From: Hohaiivirga sp031546825
GTDB taxonomy: Bacteria; Pseudomonadota; Alphaproteobacteria; Rhizobiales; Beijerinckiaceae
Reading direction: 5' to 3'
DNA: 64,000 nt
NCBI GenBank assembly: GCA_031546825.1
Contig: JAVBJU010000025.1
Span: forward strand, 92,344-156,343
Numbering within the stretch: the first letter of the stretch is position 1; each line of letters opens with the position of its first letter. Below the pieces are notes generated by a model, which was not told the origin of the DNA, made no database searches, and was given only the letters and a program-made list of their open reading frames with translations. Of this stretch, positions 53,966 through 61,519 are shown piece by piece. Made by a program: the position numbers and the translations under genes.

Positions 53966-54487
53966 CTATTGGAGACCGTATTTCACCGGCGGAAGCGAGA
54001 TATTTGCTGGAAAGCCCTTGTAGACCTTTTGCAGCACTTCAGGGTTGCGATTGATGCCGTCACCGCCCAGCAGTTGCCATTTGTCGGAGCCCTTCTCTCG
54101 TGAGGCGATCATGAATCCGGTGCCGCCAAACCGCTTGCCATCGGCAGTCAATGAGACCTCGGTGGTGACGAACGCAACGGTGGTATCGCCGGCCATGAAA
54201 GGCTCCGAGACTTTCCCGGCGGAGAATTTTTCGAAAACCAGATTGCGCGCTTTCTGCTGCTCAAAGGCTTCCCTGGTCATGAGTTTCAGCGCATCGCGTC
54301 CGCCGAACAGCTCAATGGCGGTTTGCGGCATCACTTCGACGAGGGCCTCTGTGTCACCCGCATTGTAACGGGTCATGACGGCTTCCACGAGCGTGCGGAT
54401 ATCGGCCTGATCTTTCTCGTTCAGTCCTGCCGCGAAGGCGGTCGAGAGGGAGACAAGGAGGGCGAAAAGGGCAGCTATAATACGCAT
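53966..54487 (-). CDS. Secreted NTF2/SnoaL-like domain protein
   Basis: 173 residues with a signal peptide (MRIIAALFALLVSLSTAFA). The mature part looks like a cone-shaped NTF2-like fold: a helix with VEAVMTRYNAGDTEALVEVM, then strands with DTTVAFVTTEVSLTADGKR and GTGFMIASREKGSDKWQLLG. Such domains bind small ligands or mediate dimerisation; no catalytic residues are evident. It is followed closely by a TPR gene and a broken paralogue of itself. Confidence 0.75.
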   Translation of the reverse strand: MRIIAALFALLVSLSTAFAAGLNEKDQADIRTLVEAVMTRYNAGDTEALVEVMPQTAIELFGGRDALKLMTREAFEQQKARNLVFEKFSAGKVSEPFMAGDTTVAFVTTEVSLTADGKRFGGTGFMIASREKGSDKWQLLGGDGINRNPEVLQKVYKGFPANISLPPVKYGLQ

Positions 54488-54640
54488 GACTTTGTTCCGT
54501 TATTCCAGCTCTTGTGAGGAAATGTGCGGAAGTGGATCGCAACATCGAACTCACCCCAAAATCCGCAGTCCAGCCCCAGCCGTTTCAGACGGCCGGGGAG
54601 ACTGTATCGCGCATATTGTATCCATAATCCTTGACGAAGC

Positions 54641-54720
54641 TCAATCCAACGTCTGCATGAAGCGCGTTGGCGCTATGCCCATCGCAGGCAGCATGAACAA
54701 TGTCGTCTTTATGAGAAACA
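54641..54720 (-). pseudogene. Remnant of an ABC-2 permease C-terminus
   Basis: The minus strand encodes TTLFMLPAMGIAPTRFMQTL ending in Asp and a stop, closely matching the end of the intact permease at 55346 (LTLFMLAAMGVALARFRQTL then Asp and stop). The two DNA stretches are clearly alignable over about 65 bases. The rest of this second permease is gone; the NnrU-family gene now lies between remnant and intact copy. Confidence 0.7.
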
Positions 54721-54736
54721 GAAACCTCCTCTGTTC

Positions 54737-55309
54737 TCAGAACGGCCAGACGGGAATGTTGAAGACGTCGGGATGCACCCAGTAGACGATGGCTGCGTAG
54801 GAAGCGGAGCCAATTGCCAGCGCCAGAAAGTCGAAGGGCAGTGACGCTTTGGTCGGTTGGGTGCCATTGGGGCGGCGTTTGATGTTGATGCGTGTGACAA
54901 TTGCCCAGACGAGAAACGCTCCGAACAGAATGATGCCGCCCAGATCACCATTGGCTAGCAGATGGGCGGTGGCCCATATCTTGATGCCTGCCAGCATCGG
55001 ATGTTTGAGCACGCGGCGCATGTGGCAGGGCAGGTAGGCGGCGGCAAAGAAGACAACGGCGAACCAGTTCAGCAACAGCGCGAGGTGGCTCATCCCGTGC
55101 GGCGGATACCAGACAGGGATCAGCCCGCTGGCGCGATAGCTGGCAAAGCCGTAACTGATCAAGGTGAGGCCGATGAGGGAAATGACCGAATAGACGGCCT
55201 TGTAGGGATTTTCACCCATCCGATCCACCAACGATTGCCTTACCCCATGGGCGATTCTCAAGCTATGTGCAGCGAAGAAAAGCGCCAGCCCCAGAAATAA
55301 ATACGTCAT
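54737..55309 (-). CDS. NnrU-family membrane protein
   Basis: About 190 residues with five or six membrane helices. Family marks are LALFFAAHSLRIAHGVRQ, NPYKAVYSVISLIGL and HPMLAGIKIWATAHLLANGD. NnrU was named for a role near nitrite/nitric oxide reduction genes; related proteins also occur in carotenoid metabolism (15-cis-zeta-carotene isomerase fold). No denitrification gene is nearby. The ATG at 55309 has GGAG about 9 bases upstream and is preferred to the ATG at 55324. Confidence 0.85.
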   Translation of the reverse strand: MTYLFLGLALFFAAHSLRIAHGVRQSLVDRMGENPYKAVYSVISLIGLTLISYGFASYRASGLIPVWYPPHGMSHLALLLNWFAVVFFAAAYLPCHMRRVLKHPMLAGIKIWATAHLLANGDLGGIILFGAFLVWAIVTRINIKRRPNGTQPTKASLPFDFLALAIGSASYAAIVYWVHPDVFNIPVWPF

Positions 55310-55345
55310 TTTTTGTTTCTCCAATTGGCTGCTTCTACCATTGTT

Positions 55346-56512
55346 TTAATCCAGCGTCTGCCTGAAGCGCGCCAAGGCAACCCCCATCGCAGCGAGCATG
55401 AACAATGTCAGCGCCATAACGTCCACAGAGAGATCGGCGAAGTTGGCGCTTTTCAGCATGATGCCGCGCACGATGCGCACGTAATGGGTCAGAGGTAACA
55501 CGTTGCCGAGCCACTGCGCCCATATCGGCATACCAAGGAACGGGAACATGAAGCCCGACAGCAAAATGTTTGGCAGGAAGAAGAAGAACGACATCTGCAT
55601 CCCCTGCAACTGGTTGGTGGCAACAGTCGAGAAAGTGTAGCCCACCGAAAGGTTGGCGAGGATGAATAGCAGCGTAAGCGCCATCAGCAGAATGAGGCTA
55701 CCTGTGATGGGAATGGCGAACAGGAGGCGCGCGGCCACCAGAATAATCATCATCTCCACCGCACCCATTACCAGATAAGGCGCGATTTTGCCGAGCATGA
55801 TTTCAACCGGGGTGATCGGCATCGCCAGAAGGGTTTCCATGGTGCCGCGCTCAAGTTCGCGCGTCACCGACAGGGCGGTGAAAATCAGCATGGTCATGGT
55901 GAGGATCACGCCCATCAGGCCCGGCACGATGTTGAGGCGTGTGGTGCCGTTGGGGTTGTAACGGCGCTGGATGTCAATCTCGTATTTCAGCGGGGCCGGT
56001 GCAAGGCTGGCCAGTGGCCCAACCAGTTCGCGGGAGAATACTGTTGGGCTCAGGCCCTGCACTGCGGAGAATGCTCCGGACGAGGCGACCGGGTCGGTGG
56101 CATCGGCAATCACCGCAATGTGCGGGCGCTGACCGCGCACCAGATCACGGCCAAAATTTGCCGGGATATGGATACCAAATTGCGCCTTGCCGGAGATGAT
56201 CAGATGATCAAGCTCTTCTTCGCTTGCTGCGCTTTGCCTGACGTCGAAATAGTCCGAGGCGTAAAGAGCGGCGACGAAAGAGCGGGCGAAGGGGCTATCG
56301 TCCCGATTGAGCACGGCGGCTGGGAGCTGTTTTGGATTGGTGTTGATGGCGTAGCCAAACAGCACCAGAAGAAACAGCGGGATCATTACCATTGAGGCGA
56401 ATGTGACGCGGTCGCGCCGCAACTGGATGAACTCCTTCACGAACATCGCATAGAAGCAATGGAACGAAAAGAAGGGCCGTTTGTCGGGGGGCTGTTTCAG
56501 GATCGCGCTCAT
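55346..56512 (-). CDS. ABC-2 type exporter permease (YhhJ/YbhS-like)
   Basis: 388 residues. One N-terminal membrane helix, a large extracytoplasmic domain (about 55-180) and five C-terminal helices are the ABC-2 permease plan. MLIFTALSVTRELERGTMETLLAMPITPVEIMLGK is the conserved core, here read in two parts: RELERGTMETLLAMPITP and the following helix. It follows the ATPase gene with no gap. With the HlyD-like and ATPase proteins it should form an efflux pump. Unlike the E. coli ybhGFSR cluster only one intact permease is present. Confidence 0.9.
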   Translation of the reverse strand: MSAILKQPPDKRPFFSFHCFYAMFVKEFIQLRRDRVTFASMVMIPLFLLVLFGYAINTNPKQLPAAVLNRDDSPFARSFVAALYASDYFDVRQSAASEEELDHLIISGKAQFGIHIPANFGRDLVRGQRPHIAVIADATDPVASSGAFSAVQGLSPTVFSRELVGPLASLAPAPLKYEIDIQRRYNPNGTTRLNIVPGLMGVILTMTMLIFTALSVTRELERGTMETLLAMPITPVEIMLGKIAPYLVMGAVEMMIILVAARLLFAIPITGSLILLMALTLLFILANLSVGYTFSTVATNQLQGMQMSFFFFLPNILLSGFMFPFLGMPIWAQWLGNVLPLTHYVRIVRGIMLKSANFADLSVDVMALTLFMLAAMGVALARFRQTLD

Positions 56513-57463
56513 TCAGAAATTATCCTTCGAGCGGTTCATGAGGTCGATGAAAACATCCTCAAGGGTCGGCTCGCCGCGTGCAAACGTGAGCTTTTTCTCG
56601 GCTTTGAGAGCTTTCACGGTTTGATCAAGCGCGACATTATCGCGTCCGCTCACATGCAAAGCTGAACCGAACGGTGCCACCATTTCGACCCCCGGCATGG
56701 TTTTGAGCTTTTGCGAGAGCGCCGCGAGATCATCGGCGGTGCCGCTCACCACCCATGTGGTCAGCGCGGCACGGCCAATCACTTCGGGCACAGTACCTTT
56801 GGTCAGCAACTCGCCATAGGCGATATAGGCGATCTCGTGGCAGCGTTCGGCTTCGTCCATGTAATGGGTTGAGACCAGCACCGTCATGCCTTGATGGGCC
56901 AGGGTGTGGATTTCGTCCCAGAATTCCCGCCGCGCTTTGGGGTCAACACCCGCGGTGGGCTCATCAAGCAGCAGAAGGTCCGGTTTTGGCAGAATGCACG
57001 CGCCGAGCGCCAGCCGCTGCTTCCAACCGCCCGAAAGTTGCCCGGCTAACTGATCGGCGCGGTTTTCCAGGCCCAACTGGATTAGCGCCTCCGTCGCTGC
57101 CACTGACGGGTCAGGCAGACGATGGACGCGGGCGACAAATTCCAGATTTTCGCGAATGGTGAGGTCGGCATAGAGCGAGAATTTCTGCGTCATGTAGCCG
57201 ACATGGCGCTTGATGGTGCTTTGCTCGGTCAGAATATCGTAGCCGAGACAGGTGCCGTGACCGGCATCGGGCGTGAGCAGGCCACATAACATACGGATGG
57301 TTGTGGTTTTGCCCGAGCCGTTGGGGCCGAGGAAGCCATAGATCAACCCGCGCCGCACCTGCATGGTCAGGTCTTTCACCACCGCCTTGCCGCCGAAGGA
57401 TTTGGTGAGCCCGGTGACATCAATGACAATATCGGAATTTGGGGCGGGGAGGGGCGTAGTCAT
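56513..57463 (-). CDS. ABC transporter ATP-binding protein of the efflux system
   Basis: 316 residues. Walker A is GPNGSGKTTT, the signature motif is QLSGGWKQRLALG, Walker B LLLLDEPTAGVD, and the H-loop VSTHYMDEAERC. The C-terminal 80 residues match the extension common in drug or lipid exporter ATPases. It is half the size of E. coli YbhF/RbbA, which are fused tandem ATPases. Its start overlaps the stop of the HlyD-like gene by 4 bases. Confidence 0.94.
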   Translation of the reverse strand: MTTPLPAPNSDIVIDVTGLTKSFGGKAVVKDLTMQVRRGLIYGFLGPNGSGKTTTIRMLCGLLTPDAGHGTCLGYDILTEQSTIKRHVGYMTQKFSLYADLTIRENLEFVARVHRLPDPSVAATEALIQLGLENRADQLAGQLSGGWKQRLALGACILPKPDLLLLDEPTAGVDPKARREFWDEIHTLAHQGMTVLVSTHYMDEAERCHEIAYIAYGELLTKGTVPEVIGRAALTTWVVSGTADDLAALSQKLKTMPGVEMVAPFGSALHVSGRDNVALDQTVKALKAEKKLTFARGEPTLEDVFIDLMNRSKDNF

Positions 57464-58464
57464 GGCTTCGGCGCGATTTCCACGCCGTCGGTATGGATTT
57501 TCACCGGTAAGCCCACCGGCAGTTCCACCGGTTTTGCGGGAACGGCTTCAATCTTGAACACAAGCTTTGCCCGCTCTTCATCGGAAAAGATCACCGGTGG
57601 GGTGAACTCGGCGGCGGTCGAGATGAAGCTGATGCGTGCGGTGAGATCGGTGGGGCAGGCGTCGCAGGTGATGCGCAAGCTCTGGCCGATTCGGATGGTT
57701 GAGAACAGCGGTGCCGGAACATAGAAGCGATATTTAACATTGCCCGGCGGCAGCAGCGCCAGAACCGGCTGTCCGGGATTGACCACCTCGCCCACCCGGA
57801 AAAAGATGTCTTGCACCTTGCCGTTCTGCGGCAGTTGAACGGCGCGACGGTTAAGGGCAACGGTCGCTTGTGCGAGCGCCGCATCGCCGACACGCACGGC
57901 GGCTTCGGCGGCGGAGATGGTGTTGGTGCGGGCCGCAAGCTCCGCCGCCGTGATGTGGCGCTGGGCTTCGGAGAGGGCGGCGGTGGCGCGCTCATGGGCA
58001 GTTTGCGCCTGATCGTAGGCGGCCTTGGACGTGTAGCCGCGCTCCAGCAGCATTTTCTGGCGCTCAAGGTCGATCCTGGTCTGTTCGCGCAGAGCTTTGG
58101 CCTGATCCTCCTGTGCCTTGAGAACGGCGATCTGCTCGGGCCGCTGCTGGGCGGCTTTCAGGTCTTCAAGTTGGGCTTTTGCTTGGTTGAGCCGCGCCTC
58201 TGCTTCGTTGCGCAGGGCGGTTTCGGTTCGGTCGTCGAGGGTAAAAGCGGGCTGGCCCGCTTGCGCCGTGTCGCCTTCTGTCAGGTGCAACGCGGTTAGC
58301 CGCCCACCGCTTTCGGGGGCGGCATAAACGAAATTGCCTTCGACATAGCCCTGGAACACGGTTTGCGGACCGCTCCGCCAGCCCTGCAACCAGATGAGCA
58401 GGGCGGCGAATGCCGCCACGGCGGCAACGATCAAAACGATGCGCTTTTGGCGGGGAGCCATCAT
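57460..58464 (-). CDS. HlyD-family membrane fusion protein (YbhG/YhiI-like)
   Basis: 334 residues. An N-terminal membrane anchor (VLIVAAVAAFAALLIWLQGW), a lipoyl/barrel-sandwich region split by a long coiled-coil hairpin (about 85-200, rich in Ala, Glu and Gln), and a C-terminal beta-barrel with GQPVLALLPPGNVKYRFYVP. It bridges the inner-membrane ABC pump to the periplasm or an outer-membrane channel. It overlaps the TetR gene upstream and the ATPase downstream by 4 bases each, so the operon is tightly coupled. Confidence 0.93.
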   Translation of the reverse strand: MMAPRQKRIVLIVAAVAAFAALLIWLQGWRSGPQTVFQGYVEGNFVYAAPESGGRLTALHLTEGDTAQAGQPAFTLDDRTETALRNEAEARLNQAKAQLEDLKAAQQRPEQIAVLKAQEDQAKALREQTRIDLERQKMLLERGYTSKAAYDQAQTAHERATAALSEAQRHITAAELAARTNTISAAEAAVRVGDAALAQATVALNRRAVQLPQNGKVQDIFFRVGEVVNPGQPVLALLPPGNVKYRFYVPAPLFSTIRIGQSLRITCDACPTDLTARISFISTAAEFTPPVIFSDEERAKLVFKIEAVPAKPVELPVGLPVKIHTDGVEIAPKP

Positions 58465-59132
58465 GCTTTGTCTCCTTTGAGGCCGCGCAGCAGCAATGTG
58501 CGAAATGCGTCGAGCATGGCTGCAACATCAAGCGGCTCCCATTTCTGGAACAGCTCAAGCCAGATCACCGACACCAGAGGCACCGCCATTGCCAGTTGCG
58601 GGAAACGGGAAATCTCATCATGGGCGATCTCGCCCGACGCCACCGCACGTTCCGAGCACAGGCGGATCAAAGCCATGACGCGGCTGACGACGATCTCATG
58701 ATGGGCCTTGGCGATTTCCGGGAACTGCTTGGCCTCGCGCAACACCAGCCACAACATCTCGCGTCTGCGGGTGCCAATCACCTCGCGCTGGAACCACTCA
58801 AGACAGAGAGCCATCAGGTCTTCGAGGCGCGGTGGATGGGCGTTGATCGCTGCTTCCAGCACGTCGAAGGGTGTCGTGAAGGAATTGCGGATCATGGCAA
58901 TAAACAAATCCTCTTTCGAGGCGGCATAGAGATACAGTGTGCCCTTGCCTACGCCTGCGCGCTTGGCCACATCCTCAAGCCGCGCTGCCGCAAAGCCATG
59001 GGCAGAGAATACCTCAAAAGCCGCCTCGAGAATCGCCTGGAGTTTCTGCTGGCGCTCTTCCTCGCTGCGCGCGGTTTTCTTTACGCGCGGGCGGGGAGGC
59101 GCTTTGAGTTTTTGTGGTTGGGATTGCACCAT
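58461..59132 (-). CDS. TetR-family regulator of the efflux operon
   Basis: 223 residues. The N-terminal helix-turn-helix (LEAAFEVFSAHGFAAARLED then VAKRAGVGKGTLYLYAASKE) is a textbook TetR domain; the C-terminal helical ligand domain resembles the CecR/YbiH group that controls similar pumps. The ATG at 59132 has CAGGA about 9 bases upstream; the frame is open to 59207 but that part would lie in the leader. A perfect palindrome in the promoter is its likely binding site, so it probably represses its own operon until a toxic ligand binds. Confidence 0.92.
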   Translation of the reverse strand: MVQSQPQKLKAPPRPRVKKTARSEEERQQKLQAILEAAFEVFSAHGFAAARLEDVAKRAGVGKGTLYLYAASKEDLFIAMIRNSFTTPFDVLEAAINAHPPRLEDLMALCLEWFQREVIGTRRREMLWLVLREAKQFPEIAKAHHEIVVSRVMALIRLCSERAVASGEIAHDEISRFPQLAMAVPLVSVIWLELFQKWEPLDVAAMLDAFRTLLLRGLKGDKA

Positions 59133-59227
59133 GGTTTTTCCTGTCGCGCAGAATCCTCCGGCGTTTTCAAAAGACGACGCCCGTTTCAGCTGCAATGGGG
59201 CTAACACGCTTACCTGAACAGCTTATC

Positions 59228-59257
59228 ATTATAATGACTGACCGGTCAGTCAGTCAA
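59228..59257 (-). promoter_or_regulatory. Promoter and palindromic operator of the TetR/efflux operon
   Basis: On the minus strand TTGACT (59252-59257) and TATAAT (59228-59233) are separated by 18 bases. The spacer is filled by a perfect 18-base palindrome, TGACTGACCGGTCAGTCA (59235-59252). Binding of the TetR protein there would block RNA polymerase. Confidence 0.85.
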
Positions 59258-59309
59258 CTTTTTTGTGTGGATGCGAAGTGCGCAACAAAAGGCTGAGTTA
59301 CGGCAAGGC

Positions 59310-59339
59310 AAGACAAGACAAGACAAGACAAGACAAGAC
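59310..59339 (+). repeat. (AAGAC)6 pentanucleotide microsatellite
   Basis: Six perfect AAGAC units are followed by an imperfect AAGAA unit, and preceded by a related CAAGGC. The repeat lies between the efflux operon promoter and rtcB, about 335 bases before the rtcB ATG. It is prone to slippage. Confidence 0.9.
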
Positions 59340-59673
59340 AAGAACATGCTCAGATAGCGATGGCATGGAGCCCTCCGTTGCGCGCGCGGGAGGGCCATTG
59401 CCACCAATCGGGGCTCCTTGTGTCATCAAAGCAACACCGTTATTTTAAGGAGAGAAAATTACGATTTTCGGGGCATCTCACGTTGCTGTACATTGACACG
59501 GCAGCAATGCCGGAGTATTCGGCGCGATATTCATACCAACCGGAGGGATTTCCCATGCGATTTGCATCTCGTTCCCGCCGGAATCTTGCCACCTGAGACG
59601 GCAAGCTATCCGGCTTCAAAATCTATTCTTTTTTTGACCGGGCCTTCATGGCCTGAAGCCGGAATAATTATTC

Positions 59674-60753
59674 ATGGGCAATTCCCTTTTCGCGGACGGC
59701 ACTGCCGTCACGCGGTTTTATCATGCGACGACCTGGATCGAAGGCGCTGCGGAACAGCAGATTCGTGACCTCGCCAACCTTGCGGGCTTTGTCCGCATGG
59801 CGGCGTTCCCCGATCTCCATCCGGGCAAGTTCGGTCCTGTTGGCATCGCCGCTGATTTCGACGGATGCATTCATCCGGCCTTGATCGGCAACGATATCGG
59901 CTGCGGCGTGGCACTGGCAGCGACGGAGATCGACGCCCGCAAACTGCGCCTCGACAAAGCCGCCGAGCGGTTGACCGAGGCGCTCACTGCGCACGACGAC
60001 ACCTATCTCGCTTTCAAATACGCCGCCGGTTCCATCGGTGGCGGCAACCATTTTTGCGAACTGACGCAAGTGAAGGAGGTATTTTGTGATGATCACAACC
60101 TGAGCACCCATAAGGTGCATATTCTGGTGCATAGTGGCTCACGCGGGCTCGGCGCGGAAATCTTTGATGATGTCCGGGCCGCTTACGGCATCCGCGCGGT
60201 CGATGGCGGAGATCAAGACCGTTATCTCACCCGTCATGATGAAGCTATGGCGTTCGCCCGGCACAACCGCGAGGTGGTTATCCGCAAGTCGGCGGAAGCA
60301 TTGCGGAGCGATCACATCATGCTCTCCGATGTGCCCCACAACCATGTGGAGCGCATCGGTGCCGTCTTTCGCCACCGCAAAGGCGCGTCTTCGGCAGATC
60401 GGGGGCGCTGTGTTGTTCTCGGTTCGCGCGGGGCGCTTTCCTATCTTGTCGAACCGCTGAAAGACGCGCCGGAGGAAGCACTTCTGTCGCTTGCCCACGG
60501 CGCGGGCCGCAAGTTTGATCGCGCTGGGGCGTTTGCCCGTTTTGGCGGGAAGGGTGTTCTGGTGCGGGAAGCCAGGAACCCGTTCGGTGGGCGTGTGGTG
60601 TGCGAAAACAAGAAGCTGATGGCGGAGGAAAACGCGGCGGCCTACAAGCCGATTGCCCCGATCATCGAAGACCTGAAAGGGTTTGGTCTTGTGCGGGTGA
60701 TTGTCTCGCTGCAACCGCTTATCACCTGGAAAACGGCGGGAGAAAAACGATGA
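59674..60753 (+). CDS. RtcB-type RNA ligase of the release-factor-H-linked class (RtcB2)
   Basis: 359 residues, shorter than housekeeping RtcB. Metal and nucleotide site motifs are present: FPDLHPGK, GNDIGCGVA (Asp74, Cys77), GGGNHFCE (122-129), LVHSGSRGLG, and LAHGAGRK with His275 as the predicted GMP-accepting residue. RtcB joins a 2',3'-cyclic or 3'-phosphate to a 5'-OH using GTP. This class is paired with prfH; here the stop overlaps the prfH ATG (ATGA). The pair in E. coli has been linked to repair of 16S rRNA cut in the decoding centre. The start at 59674 begins the conserved region. Confidence 0.92.
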   Translation: MGNSLFADGTAVTRFYHATTWIEGAAEQQIRDLANLAGFVRMAAFPDLHPGKFGPVGIAADFDGCIHPALIGNDIGCGVALAATEIDARKLRLDKAAERLTEALTAHDDTYLAFKYAAGSIGGGNHFCELTQVKEVFCDDHNLSTHKVHILVHSGSRGLGAEIFDDVRAAYGIRAVDGGDQDRYLTRHDEAMAFARHNREVVIRKSAEALRSDHIMLSDVPHNHVERIGAVFRHRKGASSADRGRCVVLGSRGALSYLVEPLKDAPEEALLSLAHGAGRKFDRAGAFARFGGKGVLVREARNPFGGRVVCENKKLMAEENAAAYKPIAPIIEDLKGFGLVRVIVSLQPLITWKTAGEKR

Positions 60754-61379
60754 AACGTGTGTTTCTCATTTCCTCCGGTCGCGGGCCGGTGGAGTGCCGC
60801 CGCGCCGTGCGCGCGGTGGCCGCAGGGTTCATCGCGGCGGTGGAAGAAACCGGGCTTGATGTCGATTATATCCCCGGTTTCGACCCCGATGGCGAGGGGC
60901 CGGTTTCGGCAACAATCCTGGTGGTTGATGCCGAGGGGCAGCTTGATGCTCTCCTCTCCGGTTGGCGCGGTATCATTCAATGGGTGGCAAAATCCGACCG
61001 GCGCGGGCAGGCGAGCCGCAAGAACTGGTTTGTCTCGCTGAGGGAGGAGGTTGCGCCCGCAGCTTCCACCTTGAGCGTGCGCGAAAGCGATGTGGCCTTT
61101 TCCGCCATCACCGCGGGTGGGCCGGGTGGTCAACACCAGAACAAGACCGCCAGCGCTATTCGTGCCGAACACAGGCCGAGTGGTGTGACGGTGGTGGTGC
61201 GTTCCGAGCCCAGCCAACACCGTAACAAGGCCATCGCGCTTCAACGTATCGCCGCCATTCTCGATATGCGTGAACGGGCGGTTCTATCCCGATCCGAACG
61301 CGCTTCGTGGGCCGGCCGGATCGCGGTTGAACGCGGTGCGCCGGTGCGCGTTATCACCGAAACCGACGGTAAGAGGTGA
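60750..61379 (+). CDS. prfH: Peptide chain release factor H (PrfH)
   Basis: 209 residues. The peptidyl-hydrolysis motif GGQ is at 126-128 (AGGPGGQHQNKT), as in class I release factors. The codon-recognition domain of RF1/RF2 is absent and replaced by a short N-terminal domain opening with RVFLISSGRGPVECRRAV. PrfH releases peptides from ribosomes whose decoding centre is damaged, allowing RtcB to re-ligate the rRNA. It is translationally coupled to the preceding rtcB. Confidence 0.93.
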   Translation: MKRVFLISSGRGPVECRRAVRAVAAGFIAAVEETGLDVDYIPGFDPDGEGPVSATILVVDAEGQLDALLSGWRGIIQWVAKSDRRGQASRKNWFVSLREEVAPAASTLSVRESDVAFSAITAGGPGGQHQNKTASAIRAEHRPSGVTVVVRSEPSQHRNKAIALQRIAAILDMRERAVLSRSERASWAGRIAVERGAPVRVITETDGKR

Positions 61380-61519
61380 TACGGCGGACCGCTTCAGCGG
61401 GGGACAACCGGAACGATTACATCGAACCGGGTGTTCCCCTCTGGCCTTTTGGGGAGAGACTCGCTTAAAACGGGCCTCGATCTCCCATCATTTTCAAAGA
61501 AGCAGCGGGTTCCACTGGC

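Larger units (their letters stand above)
59133..59673. other. Intergenic region between the TetR gene and rtcB
   Basis: 541 bases. The left part is the leader, promoter and operator of the efflux operon. The middle has a pentanucleotide microsatellite (59310-59339). The remaining sequence up to rtcB has no clear gene; short plus-strand frames at 59263-59448 and 59360-59768 lack ribosome sites and protein-like composition. The rtcB promoter must lie here, but no sigma-54 element of the kind that drives E. coli rtcBA is evident. Confidence 0.5.

Noticed and set aside
59263..59448. Short plus-strand frame spanning the AAGAC repeat as a phase-variable gene
   Set aside because: TTG start without a ribosome site and non-protein-like sequence beyond the repeat.
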